Origin: a virus
DNA: 26,422 nt
Direction: 5' to 3' (one strand)
IMG/VR virus record: IMGVR_UViG_3300044491_004231
Span: 1 to 26,422 of that record
Both the position numbers and the translations under genes were made by a program. Under the pieces are notes generated by a model. That model searched no databases. It was not told the origin of the DNA and was given only the letters and a program-made list of their open reading frames with translations. Positions within the stretch are counted from its first letter, which is position 1; the number at the start of each line of letters is the position of its first letter. Below, piece after piece: positions 1-7,240 of this stretch.

Positions 1-1
1 A

Positions 2-172
2 CGGTCACAAGGTGCGATGGCAGGTAGTGCTATTGCCGCCGGTGTTGTGGTTCCTGCAGTCTCTAGTATTCCTTATGTAGGTTGGTTGGCGGGTGGATGG
101 GCATTGCTCTTAGGACAGAAGGCAGGTTCGTCACTTGGTTCGCAAGTCGGCAGTGTATTTAATGACTGTTAA
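2..172 (+). CDS. C-terminal fragment of small Gly/Ala-rich membrane-type protein
   Basis: The reading frame is open from the window edge for 56 codons and ends at a TAA; the start lies outside the window. The visible part is very rich in Gly, Ala, Ser and Val. It has a hydrophobic stretch around a VGWLAGGWALLLG segment, followed by a GQKAGSSLGSQVGSVF tail with regularly spaced small residues, as in glycine-zipper membrane proteins. This suggests a small membrane or virion-associated protein. No family can be named. It is followed by about 110 bp without a gene before gnd. Confidence 0.55.
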   Translation, partial: RSQGAMAGSAIAAGVVVPAVSSIPYVGWLAGGWALLLGQKAGSSLGSQVGSVFNDC

Positions 173-231
173 AAAAAAATTAGTTGATTGCCGCAAGAGC
201 TTAGAGTAAATATACTCAATGCATAACATGG

Positions 232-260
232 TTCCCAAATAGACAAAAACTAGTTAAAAT
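232..260 (+). promoter_or_regulatory. Possible sigma70-like promoter for gnd
   Basis: TTCCCA (4 of 6 to consensus) is followed after 17 bp by TAAAAT (5 of 6). The end of the -10 box lies 21 nt before the gnd ATG, nearly the same distance as at three other plus-strand genes here. The -35 is weak, so the call rests mainly on the -10 box and the repeated spacing. Confidence 0.35.
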
Positions 261-281
261 ACTAATAGCACACAAAACCAA

Positions 282-1331
282 ATGAAAGTAGGAATTATTG
301 GGTTGGGTCGTATGGGCGAGGGAATGTCTCGCCGCATGATAAAGGCCGGTATTGAAACCTGGGGTTACAGAAACAATGTAGCAAAAGCAGAAGAGCAATA
401 CGAAGCTGGGTATATTAGCGGCTTTACTACTTCGTTAAAGTACCTTGTACAAGCAGTTAAAAGTGATGCTGCCTCACACACTAGCGCCGGAAAAATCCCA
501 GGCATTTTTCAGCTAGTCATTCCTGCAGAACTCGTTGAGGAAACAATTAATGATCTTATACAAGCTGGTTGCAATGAAGGCGATATTATCATTGATCATG
601 GTAATAGCAATTTTAAAGATTCCCGTGAAAGGGCGGAACGACTTGAAAAGCTTGGTATTCAGTATATTGACTGTGGCACTTCTGGTGGAGTTTATGGTCT
701 GGAGCGCGGGTATTGCCTCATGGTCGGCGGTTCAACTCATGCGGTTTCCGTCTGTTCCCCAATTTTTCGAGCACTTGCCCCAGGTCTTGGAGCTGCCACT
801 CGCACAGATCCTTTAGGCCGAGAGACATCTGCAGAAAACGGATGGTTGCACTGTGGTCCCGCAGGAGCCGGCCACTTTGTAAAAATGGTTCATAACGGCA
901 TTGAGTACGGAATTATGCAGGCATACGCCGAAGGTTTTAACATTTTAAATGAAGCAAACGCAGGATCAGAATACGTTAAAAAAGGAGACGCTGAGGTTGC
1001 ACCTATGGCGGATCCTGAGTCCTATTGCTATGATGTTGACGTTAGTGAGGTGGCTGAGCTTTGGCGTCGTGGTAGCGTTGTTGGGAGCTGGTTACTCGAT
1101 CTTACAGCTGCTGCACTCCGGGAGGATAAAAAACTTGATAGATTTGATGGGGGTGTTAGTGATAGCGGCGAGGGACGCTGGACTGTTCATGCTGCTGTGG
1201 ATCTTGGGGTTCCTGCTCCTGTCCTTAGTGCCGCATTATTTGAGCGGTTCAACTCTAGAAGATTAGGAACATTTGCTAATAAAGTTCTTAACGGGATGCG
1301 ATACATGTTTGGAGGCCACAACGTAAGATGA
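282..1331 (+). CDS. gnd: 6-phosphogluconate dehydrogenase, short form (cyanophage auxiliary metabolic gene)
   Basis: Oxidatively decarboxylates 6-phosphogluconate to ribulose 5-phosphate, making NADPH in the oxidative pentose phosphate pathway of the host cytoplasm. The N-terminus has the Rossmann motif GLGRMG (residues 7-12). Family signatures follow: DHGNSNFKDS (105-114), SGGVYGLERG (134-143), and GAGHFVKMVHNGIEYG (195-210), with the expected catalytic Lys201 and Glu208. The C-terminal SGEGRW segment (295-300) is also typical. At 349 aa it belongs to the short class, not the roughly 470-aa form of cyanobacteria, and residues about 60-75 look like an insertion. There is no clear Shine-Dalgarno. 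It overlaps the next ORF by ATGA. Phage gnd is thought to help supply NADPH and pentoses for nucleotide synthesis during infection. Confidence 0.95.
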   Translation: MKVGIIGLGRMGEGMSRRMIKAGIETWGYRNNVAKAEEQYEAGYISGFTTSLKYLVQAVKSDAASHTSAGKIPGIFQLVIPAELVEETINDLIQAGCNEGDIIIDHGNSNFKDSRERAERLEKLGIQYIDCGTSGGVYGLERGYCLMVGGSTHAVSVCSPIFRALAPGLGAATRTDPLGRETSAENGWLHCGPAGAGHFVKMVHNGIEYGIMQAYAEGFNILNEANAGSEYVKKGDAEVAPMADPESYCYDVDVSEVAELWRRGSVVGSWLLDLTAAALREDKKLDRFDGGVSDSGEGRWTVHAAVDLGVPAPVLSAALFERFNSRRLGTFANKVLNGMRYMFGGHNVR

Positions 1332-1516
1332 CAGATCTTTTTAGGATCAGCAGCGTAGAAGCACCCACTGAAAGTGAAGTAGATAAGTGGGGGTTTACAA
1401 TTAAACCTTCTATCACAGACAACGAATTAATCCTTAGGTGCCTAAACAATGCTCCTTGCGGATGCGATAAAAAACAAGTAACAAGGTTGATTAAGAGCTA
1501 CGAGGAAAAAAACTGA
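1328..1516 (+). CDS. Small hypothetical protein (62 aa) downstream of gnd
   Basis: Starts in the ATGA that ends gnd and stops in the TGATG that starts the next tiny ORF, so it is probably translationally coupled on both sides. The product is soluble and charged, with a CGC motif near residues 44-46 and a Lys/Glu-rich end. No family is recognised. The tight packing and matching codon style make it a likely real gene. Confidence 0.6.
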   Translation: MTDLFRISSVEAPTESEVDKWGFTIKPSITDNELILRCLNNAPCGCDKKQVTRLIKSYEEKN

Positions 1517-1647
1517 TGACTTTAGCCAATGTCTTACTTTGGGGAACATTACCCTTTCTATGTGCCACCGCATATTTCGGGTACAGAAAGGGTGAAAATG
1601 TCTATTACGAATCCGACAAGTACAAGGGAAATGGAACAGCGCATTAA
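1516..1647 (+). CDS. Tiny single-pass membrane protein (43 aa)
   Basis: The ATG shares its A with the preceding TGA, and a GAGG element lies about 12 nt upstream. The 43-residue product has an N-terminal hydrophobic span (about residues 3-21, Leu/Ala/Phe/Trp-rich), then a polar, Tyr/Lys-rich tail. It reads as a one-pass membrane peptide. It overlaps the 1598-1828 frame almost to its end, so one of the two might not be expressed. The membrane-like composition and coupled start favour it being real. Confidence 0.45.
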   Translation: MTLANVLLWGTLPFLCATAYFGYRKGENVYYESDKYKGNGTAH

Positions 1648-1828
1648 AATGAGGTACGCTTTTGCAATGTCTTCTTTTGGAAGGATGTTTTTACCGAATA
1701 AAATATCTCCTGACATGAAAGCATTGTGCAAAGAATGGGCCGAGAACGTGGAGCTTCAACCTCCTACAAGAGACTTATATGCGGTCGATCGCTATTTCTT
1801 AGAACTATGGAAACGCAGATTACAATAA
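1598..1828 (+). CDS. Small hypothetical protein (76 aa; 99 aa if started at 1529)
   Basis: The frame is open from 1529. I prefer the ATG at 1598 because an AGAAAGGGTG element lies just upstream, while 1529 has no ribosome site. Other in-frame ATGs are at 1631 and 1649, the latter just after the stop of the overlapping 43-aa ORF. The C-terminal half is aromatic and charged (KEWAENVEL, then DRYFLELWKRR) and looks like a small folded helical protein. Function is unknown. The end overlaps the next tiny ORF. Confidence 0.5.
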   Translation: MSITNPTSTREMEQRIKMRYAFAMSSFGRMFLPNKISPDMKALCKEWAENVELQPPTRDLYAVDRYFLELWKRRLQ

Positions 1829-1887
1829 TCATTGTTTTTTTATTATTTGGCATTTTTTTATTTATACTATCTGTATTCTCTGACTGA
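1807..1887 (+). CDS. Micro-ORF, predicted 26-aa transmembrane peptide
   Basis: This 26-codon ORF starts inside the end of the preceding gene and stops in an ATGA shared with the next micro-ORF. After METQ it is almost entirely Ile, Leu, Phe and Val, then a short SD tail, which is one transmembrane helix. Length and form resemble the very small subunits of photosynthetic membrane complexes or a small holin-like peptide, but no family assignment is possible. The overlapping chain of similar ORFs is the main support. Confidence 0.4.
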   Translation: METQITIIIVFLLFGIFLFILSVFSD

Positions 1888-1973
1888 TGAAACTATACAT
1901 TACTTCTCTACTACTAGCTTCCTCCATATTAGTATTTGTGGTGTGGGGCCTTAAAAATGCTTATCCCAGTTAG
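1887..1973 (+). CDS. Micro-ORF, predicted 28-aa transmembrane peptide
   Basis: Starts in the ATGA that ends the previous micro-ORF. The 28 residues form one hydrophobic helix ending in FVVWGLKNAYPS. The VVWG ending recalls the C-terminus of PetN, the 29-residue cytochrome b6f subunit, but the match is only a few residues and may be chance. It lies in the cassette of membrane micro-ORFs behind gnd. Confidence 0.4.
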   Translation: MKLYITSLLLASSILVFVVWGLKNAYPS

Positions 1974-1981
1974 GTATAAAA

Positions 1982-2110
1982 ATGGGATTATCTAACGTTT
2001 CCGATCCGGTATGGAGTGTGAATATAATGGTGGCTTTATGCGTACTAGGTGCAAGCTACGTGATTTACTATATTTTAAAGCTAGCATCAGACGAGCTTAA
2101 AGACAGTTGA
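1982..2110 (+). CDS. Tiny single-pass membrane protein (42 aa)
   Basis: The 42-codon ORF starts 8 nt after the previous stop, with an AGGT element about 7 nt ahead of the ATG. It has a polar N-terminus, a hydrophobic span (about residues 14-34) and a charged C-terminus (KLASDELKDS). It is the fourth membrane-type micro-ORF in a row. Its stop codon overlaps the TTGACA of the next promoter, which places it at the end of its transcription unit. Confidence 0.45.
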   Translation: MGLSNVSDPVWSVNIMVALCVLGASYVIYYILKLASDELKDS

Positions 2111-2135
2111 CATATACCTTTTTCTAGTCTAAGAT
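2107..2135 (+). promoter_or_regulatory. Sigma70-like promoter for the 2159 gene
   Basis: A perfect TTGACA (2107-2112), overlapping the stop codon of the preceding micro-ORF, is followed after 17 bp by TAAGAT (4 of 6). The -10 ends 23 nt before the ATG at 2159, predicting a leader of roughly 17 nt without a Shine-Dalgarno. A second AT-rich run (TATATAG) follows but is badly spaced. Confidence 0.5.
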
Positions 2136-2158
2136 TATATAGTATAAGCTAAAGTGCT

Positions 2159-2674
2159 ATGAATGTATTCGTACTGGATAAAGATCCGGTTAAGGCAGCA
2201 CAGTATCACTGCGACAAGCACGTCAATAAGATGATTGTTGAACATCTTCAAATGATGAGCATCGTGGCGGTTGTTAATGACCTTGATCCTGCAAAACGAA
2301 CCAACGGAGAATTTTACAAGACAAAGATGTTTAGGAAGCATCCTTGTACACTTTGGATGGGTAAGTCGTTTGGAAACTGGGCTTTTGCCTACCATTTGAC
2401 AGAGGCATTGTGCTCTGAGTTTGAGAAACGATTTGGACATCCGCACGGAGGCAAAGATAGTCTTAAGTCTTTACTCAAGACCCGCATTGCTCTGTCTAAA
2501 AAGCTCCCCCACGATATGACGGAATTCGCTCAAGCTATGCCAGATGAGTGTAAAATAGAAGGCGATGCTGTAGCGGCTTACCGTAAGTATTATTGTATGC
2601 ATAAACATGAATTTGCCACTTGGAAAACTGAAACCCCACATTGGTGGTCACCTATTATTACCGCAGAGGGATAA
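2159..2674 (+). CDS. Conserved phage protein of unknown function (DKHVNKMIVE family)
   Basis: This 171-aa protein resembles a family seen often in marine phages. Recognisable blocks are MNVFVLDKDP, CDKHVNKMIVEHLQMMS (about residues 18-34), the HPCTLWMG block (about 61-68), QAMPDECK, YRKYYCMHK and a terminal WKTETPHWW. The spaced His, Asp and Trp residues look like an enzyme or nucleic-acid-binding fold, but I know no demonstrated function. It sits just behind a promoter and before the polymerase, suggesting an early or DNA-metabolism role. Its end overlaps the next gene by 68 nt. Confidence 0.75.
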   Translation: MNVFVLDKDPVKAAQYHCDKHVNKMIVEHLQMMSIVAVVNDLDPAKRTNGEFYKTKMFRKHPCTLWMGKSFGNWAFAYHLTEALCSEFEKRFGHPHGGKDSLKSLLKTRIALSKKLPHDMTEFAQAMPDECKIEGDAVAAYRKYYCMHKHEFATWKTETPHWWSPIITAEG

Positions 2675-3308
2675 GTACTGCGTTATTGGAGATTTACATG
2701 GAAGAATCGACACTCTAGAAAAAATTGTAAATAAGTCTCCTGAGTATCACTACATACTAATAGGAGACGTAATTCATCACAAACCTTTCTTTAAGAAGAC
2801 AAAGAAAACTTCTCCTGTAAGAATGCTTCAGTACGTTATAAATAAGAGCATGCAGGGAAAAATAACTTTGTTGCTAGGAAACAACGAGAATTATATTTTA
2901 GAGAATTTAGTTACTCCAGAAGAAAAAATTATTAAAAAAGAAACAAAATATACCTTAAGGTCCCTTAAAGATTTAAATTTTAACGATAGACTAGACATCA
3001 TTTCTTGGCTAGCAAGATGCCCTCTTACGGCAACAGTACAAGCAAACAACAAAAAATATAGGCTGGGCCACGCGCTATACTCAGAAGAGATTACAAAATT
3101 AAATAGAAACAGTATTCTTTCAGGCCCAGGCTTTCCTTGGTGGAAAGATAATCTTGAAAACTATTGTACGCACAAGGATGATATCTATATATTCGGGCAC
3201 TACGGCTATCCGTACATACGCAAGAACTTGCGAATAATCGACGCCACTAACTTCGAGGGAGTAGGGATGTACTATATTGACCGTGAAGAGTTTTTAATTC
3301 AGTATTGA
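2607..3308 (+). CDS. Calcineurin-like metallophosphatase (diverged)
   Basis: Family motifs are visible in order: GDLHGR (residues 28-33), IGDVIHH (52-58), LLGNNENY (89-96), GHALYS (154-159) and FGHYGYP (196-202). These supply the expected Asp29, His31, Asp54, Asn92, His155 and His198 for a two-metal phosphoesterase centre. The family normally reads GNHE; here the His (likely proton donor) is Asn93, so activity may be altered. The ATG at 2607 lies 68 nt inside the previous gene, but GDLHGR is at residue 28 and no later ATG precedes it. A TTG at 2613 is an alternative. Targets are unknown; lambda PP and other phage phosphatases are the nearest functional comparison. Confidence 0.8.
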   Translation: MNLPLGKLKPHIGGHLLLPQRDKYCVIGDLHGRIDTLEKIVNKSPEYHYILIGDVIHHKPFFKKTKKTSPVRMLQYVINKSMQGKITLLLGNNENYILENLVTPEEKIIKKETKYTLRSLKDLNFNDRLDIISWLARCPLTATVQANNKKYRLGHALYSEEITKLNRNSILSGPGFPWWKDNLENYCTHKDDIYIFGHYGYPYIRKNLRIIDATNFEGVGMYYIDREEFLIQY

Positions 3309-3333
3309 CAAAAAGCTTTGTATGGTCTATAAT
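3305..3333 (+). promoter_or_regulatory. Perfect consensus sigma70 promoter for DNA polymerase
   Basis: TTGACA (3305-3310) is followed after exactly 17 bp by TATAAT (3328-3333). The likely transcription start is near 3340, about 16 nt before the ATG at 3356. The -35 overlaps the stop codon of the phosphatase gene. A consensus promoter implies strong, early recognition by the host housekeeping RNA polymerase. It also argues against the upstream TTG at 3305 as polymerase start, because that codon lies within the -35 box. Confidence 0.85.
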
Positions 3334-3355
3334 AGTAAAAACTACTCAGCAACCT

Positions 3356-6040
3356 ATGTCTAAGCTTAATGCTCTGGGATACGCAGTTCTCTCAGACAAA
3401 ATGAACAGGCAGGTTTTTGGTAATGTAGACACGACGCCAGTAAGACAAGATACCGTCAAAAGCATCAAGTCTTCTATGGAGAACTTCGGTGTAACTTTTC
3501 CCATCGAAAACCCAAAAGAGTTTTTCATGGAAGATTTCAAACTTCCGGGGTTAAAAGGAGATAATATTAAAGAGCACTTTGAAAATATCTCTAAAGCTCT
3601 TGTATCGGACCAAATCAAAATCATGAAAGATTTTGCTTACTCTGAGCTACCTAAAAAGCCTGATACAGAATATATCGTTAACACGCCGGGATGGACCAAG
3701 TATACCCCGACTAAAACTGGATTTAAAACTACTCATCCAGAAGAAATCGAAGAAGCCATTGCTGTCTTTGACTGCGAGACCTTTGTTAAAGGATCTGACT
3801 TCTCTCATCCCATCCTTGCCACTGCAGTCACCGATACTGCTTACTATATCTGGATGCACGAGTGCTACGTAGATCCTTCTATCGAGTATTACACCACTCT
3901 TGTCCCTGTAGGTAAGGATAAGATCTTCATCGCTCATAACGTTGCTTATGACCGAGCTCGTTGTGAAGAATCTTACGATATCACCAAGAAGAATTATTGG
4001 TTTGATACCATGTCTGCTCATATTAACGTGAGTGGACTGGCTTCTGGGCAGAGATGGTGGTACGTACAAAAAGCAACTAAAAAATCTAGTTATAAAGCTG
4101 ATCCTATCTGGGCGGATAAAGGATCACTTAATAGTCTTGTTGATTGCTATAACTTTCATTGTCGGCCGATGAAGCGTTTGGAGCCGGCAGATAAAAAGAT
4201 TAGAGACGTGTTTGTAGTTAGCGAAACCATGGAGCAAATTTGTGAGCTCCATGAAGATTTGACTCAATACGCTCTTAAAGACGCAGAGATTACTCAAGAG
4301 CTCTTCTCTATTGTCATTCTTAAATACCTTCAGAACAATCCGTCTCTAACTACTCTACTTGGGCACTTTGGAATCTCTTCGGCTTTCCTTCCTGTTGTAG
4401 ATGACTGGGCTGAGTGGTTTGAAGGCTGCGAGAAAATTTGGAGAGACTCCATCTCTAGACAGGAAGAGATTCTAGGAGAGATGGCTCAAGAGATCTATAA
4501 CGCCTGGAACCAAGGAGAGATTGATGCAGATTCGGATCCTTGGCTATCTCAGATGGATTGGGAGTGTAACTTCAAACTCACAAAAGCTGGGAAGCCCTCT
4601 TCTAAGTGGTACGGAATCCCCAAGTGGCTGAGAAGCGTTTCAGAGATCCAAAAAACCGAAGAAGGTAATAAACTTGTTATCGGTGGTATCTCTACTAAGA
4701 ATCGTCTATCTCACTTCTTACTTCGTCTTAAGTGGGATGATAAGCCTATGACCTATTTCTCTGATAGAGGCTGGTGCTTCTTTAGCAAAGATATAGGAGA
4801 GTACGTTAGGCTCCCCCACCCTAAAGGAGAAGGCGAGAATGTCGGAGGAGTATTGTCAAAGGACTACAACGACGATTTTGAGTCCGGGATGCTTAGCTCT
4901 GATCTCCCTCAAGCTAAAGAACTAATTAAGCTTGCAATTAACGTATCCTATTGGACATCGGTTAGAAGCCGAGTTCGTGAACAAAATGTCGCTAAAGTCA
5001 AAAATCCTCTCGGTAAAGAATTCAATCTTATTGTTCCAGCATCAGTCCCTCACAATACTTCTACTAATCGTGCTGGAGAAAATCTCTGGCTCACCGTTCC
5101 TGATCCAAAGTATGATAAAATTGGATCCGAGATCAAAACCCGAGTACAAGCTCCTGATGGTTGGGTTTTTGTTGAATCAGATTTTGATGCCCAAGAAGCT
5201 GTTGTTGCTTCCATCTTTGCTGATTCCTATTACAAAGTGGCTGGGTCAACTCAGTACTCGCATGCCATTCTTGCAGGGTCAAAAGACAACGGAACTGACA
5301 TGCACTCGATGACCGCCAGGGCGATTGGGATCTCCAGAGCAGTTGCTAAAGGATGTAACTACGGAATGCTTTATGGATGCGGAGCTAAGACCTTGGCTAA
5401 CACTATCCGTAAAGGAAACAAATCCATCTCTATGAAACAAGCCGTAGACATGGGTAAGAAACTCATCGAGATTAAGAAAGGCCGGAAAGCTTATCGAGGA
5501 ATGAGAGAACTAATCGGTGGATCTGACTCTTATGCCTACAATGAAATGGCTAAGATCGCCTGTGAAAAGACGCCTATTAATCCTCTAAGTGGCACAAAAA
5601 TGTCAACTGCCTTCCGTCCATCATCAGTTGGCGACGACTTCTGGACAATGAGAAATAACTGGTGTATTCAATCCACGGGTAGTGCAATGCTTCATGCATT
5701 CATGGCAGCTATGGAATGGCTTATCAAAGACCACAAACTCAATGCTAAGTTCAATATGTCAGTACATGACAGTATTCTGTATATGTGTCCAAAGGAAGAA
5801 GCAGAAAGACTTGCAGCTTTATTCCAAGTTGCCCATGCCTGGTGTTGGGCTTGGATGCGGTATAATTATGAGATCTATGAGCTTCCTGTAGCAAACGCAT
5901 GGCTCTCATCTATCGAAATCGATCACATTTTCCGCAAAGCTGCCGACTCTAGCACTAATACTGTATCTCAACAAAAGAAAGAAAATGATGGACACTCAGT
6001 TACAATTAAAGACCTCATCCCCGTCTTTGAAGACCTTTGA
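3356..6040 (+). CDS. Family A DNA polymerase, mitochondrial pol gamma-like, with 3'-5' exonuclease
   Basis: Replicative polymerase of 894 aa with a DEDDy proofreading domain: ExoI D139-C-E141, ExoII N195/D199, ExoIII Y305/D309. The polymerase domain follows. Motif A is D609 in SDFDAQE. Motif B is GISRAVAKGCNYGMLYG, with R661, K665, Y669 and Y673. Motif C is SVHDS with H804 and D805. GTDMHS, GISR, NNWCIQST, SVHD and the late LPVANAWLSSIEID segment line up with human POLG as I remember it, more closely than with Pol I or T7 polymerase. The usual Glu after motif C HD is Ser806 here. Tyr669 in the O-helix predicts ddNTP sensitivity. The start was chosen at ATG 3356 because the consensus promoter lies just ahead. 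The last 56 nt overlap the next ORF. Confidence 0.95.
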   Translation: MSKLNALGYAVLSDKMNRQVFGNVDTTPVRQDTVKSIKSSMENFGVTFPIENPKEFFMEDFKLPGLKGDNIKEHFENISKALVSDQIKIMKDFAYSELPKKPDTEYIVNTPGWTKYTPTKTGFKTTHPEEIEEAIAVFDCETFVKGSDFSHPILATAVTDTAYYIWMHECYVDPSIEYYTTLVPVGKDKIFIAHNVAYDRARCEESYDITKKNYWFDTMSAHINVSGLASGQRWWYVQKATKKSSYKADPIWADKGSLNSLVDCYNFHCRPMKRLEPADKKIRDVFVVSETMEQICELHEDLTQYALKDAEITQELFSIVILKYLQNNPSLTTLLGHFGISSAFLPVVDDWAEWFEGCEKIWRDSISRQEEILGEMAQEIYNAWNQGEIDADSDPWLSQMDWECNFKLTKAGKPSSKWYGIPKWLRSVSEIQKTEEGNKLVIGGISTKNRLSHFLLRLKWDDKPMTYFSDRGWCFFSKDIGEYVRLPHPKGEGENVGGVLSKDYNDDFESGMLSSDLPQAKELIKLAINVSYWTSVRSRVREQNVAKVKNPLGKEFNLIVPASVPHNTSTNRAGENLWLTVPDPKYDKIGSEIKTRVQAPDGWVFVESDFDAQEAVVASIFADSYYKVAGSTQYSHAILAGSKDNGTDMHSMTARAIGISRAVAKGCNYGMLYGCGAKTLANTIRKGNKSISMKQAVDMGKKLIEIKKGRKAYRGMRELIGGSDSYAYNEMAKIACEKTPINPLSGTKMSTAFRPSSVGDDFWTMRNNWCIQSTGSAMLHAFMAAMEWLIKDHKLNAKFNMSVHDSILYMCPKEEAERLAALFQVAHAWCWAWMRYNYEIYELPVANAWLSSIEIDHIFRKAADSSTNTVSQQKKENDGHSVTIKDLIPVFEDL

Positions 6041-6302
6041 CGAAATAAACAAATATTTTAAGCTCAAGTACGGGCTTTCTCTTTTTATGCAAGAGGAGCC
6101 TTATTTAATGAGCGGCAAAAAACCTCAATACTGGGTGGGGATAAATAGCACAGAGATTGCTCTATTAAAAGCTAATGGTGACTTTACAACAAAGTACCCT
6201 AAAAAAGCAAACATGACAAAAAACGCAGGGCACCGATGCATTACACTCAATACTCTGCGTAATAATATTCAGAAAGATAAGATGTTATTTATGAGAACTT
6301 AG
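5985..6302 (+). CDS. Small hypothetical protein (105 aa) after DNA polymerase
   Basis: Overlaps the end of the polymerase gene by 56 nt (ATG at 5985 or 5988, with GAAAGAAA just upstream) and the end of the convergent 6299 gene by 4 nt. The product is basic, with a hydrophobic-charged pattern (FDEINKYFKLKYGLSLF) and a Lys-rich second half. No family is recognised. It is probably cotranscribed with the polymerase; the convergent overlap suggests transcripts from both sides run into each other, as I see no terminator. Confidence 0.6.
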   Translation: MMDTQLQLKTSSPSLKTFDEINKYFKLKYGLSLFMQEEPYLMSGKKPQYWVGINSTEIALLKANGDFTTKYPKKANMTKNAGHRCITLNTLRNNIQKDKMLFMRT

Positions 6303-7240
6303 TCAGGTCGAAAATATTCTGTGTCTGGATTAAATTTTGTTTTTTGAACTGCAGATGTTAAAGGATCTTGATTTGCAATAGTTCCTGCTTCATTTCTCCA
6401 CAGCCCGAAGTCTACATCTAGCTTAAACCACGGTGGTAAATCTGTTTTTCTATCTTTATCGCATTTCCAAACGTTAGATAAAGGTCCAGAAGCAGTTAAA
6501 GAATCTTTTACGGTAGCGACTCCTTGGGAATCGTAAGTAATCGCTTTTTCTGGAATGAACTTATAAGTTGCAGTACCATCTAAATCGCTTCCGCAAGTTA
6601 GCTCCAATCTATCTCCTAAGTATCTCTTGCAAGTTCGAGAGTCCTCTACAATAAAGCTTTCGGTGCTCTCAGGACCTGTTATTCTAGTCCAAACTGCGAG
6701 CCCTGTATTTTCTCCAGAAGGAGTGAGTAAGCATTTTCTTTTCGGCAAGAAATCCTCAATGGATATGGGATCAAATGCAGCACAAGGCTGGCTATAAAAT
6801 CTACCGTCTGATATAGTAACAGTTACTGAATAGCTCTGTTCGTATATAAATTGAGAAGCATCTGTTACTTGTACAAACCTTTCCCCTTCTAATTCAAATC
6901 CGGTAGCGAACTCTAACCCAGGAACTTCAGGCACCCACCCTGTAACTGCGTCAGCAATAAGATCTAACAAAGGTAGTGAAAAGCTATGCCCTTCTCTTTG
7001 AGTTTGCTTTTGAACTAGTGTGACGGTGTAGGTCATTTTCCTAGAACGAATTGTAGGAATGTACGCTCCGCCACCCATCTCATTTGCTGTGTTTGCAGAA
7101 ACAAAGCTAACAATTATCATGGCTTGCTCTGCAACCCTTCCCGATTGATCTAATTCTTCAGCTAAGCGAAGTACAACAGCGCTTTGCCCCAAGGTAGAAT
7201 GAACTCTACGATGGAGTTGATTTTCAATTTCTAAAAGCAT
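6299..7240 (-). CDS. Mu gp37-like tail terminator/neck protein with C-terminal extension
   Basis: The N-terminal about 150 residues open with an IENQLHRRV helix, then LAEELDQSGRV, a VSFVSANT strand, RKMTYTVTLVQK and a LPLLDLIADAV helix. This layout resembles Mu gp37-type tail terminator/neck proteins, and the gene lies directly after a gp36-like gene, as gp37 follows gp36 in Mu. Residues about 165-313 are an extension with several Cys (such as KRKCLLT, SRTCKRYL, VWKCDKD), unlike the usual family length, perhaps an added surface or fibre domain. The start overlaps the preceding stop (TGATG), so translation is coupled. It is the last gene of the leftward block. Confidence 0.5.
   Translation of the reverse strand: MLLEIENQLHRRVHSTLGQSAVVLRLAEELDQSGRVAEQAMIIVSFVSANTANEMGGGAYIPTIRSRKMTYTVTLVQKQTQREGHSFSLPLLDLIADAVTGWVPEVPGLEFATGFELEGERFVQVTDASQFIYEQSYSVTVTISDGRFYSQPCAAFDPISIEDFLPKRKCLLTPSGENTGLAVWTRITGPESTESFIVEDSRTCKRYLGDRLELTCGSDLDGTATYKFIPEKAITYDSQGVATVKDSLTASGPLSNVWKCDKDRKTDLPPWFKLDVDFGLWRNEAGTIANQDPLTSAVQKTKFNPDTEYFRPD

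Noticed and set aside
204-217. Short inverted repeat GAGTA-AATA-TACTC upstream of gnd as a terminator
   Set aside because: The 5-bp A/T-rich stem is weak and has no U-tract, so it cannot be supported as a terminator.
535-1266. Overlapping hydrophobic plus-strand frames inside gnd that look like membrane proteins
   Set aside because: The whole stretch is explained by a well-conserved 6-phosphogluconate dehydrogenase in another frame. The shadows lack ribosome sites and known features.
3305-3355. Upstream TTG start adding 17 residues to DNA polymerase
   Set aside because: The TTG is part of the -35 box of a perfect promoter whose transcript would start about 35 nt later, and the added residues resemble translated promoter sequence.
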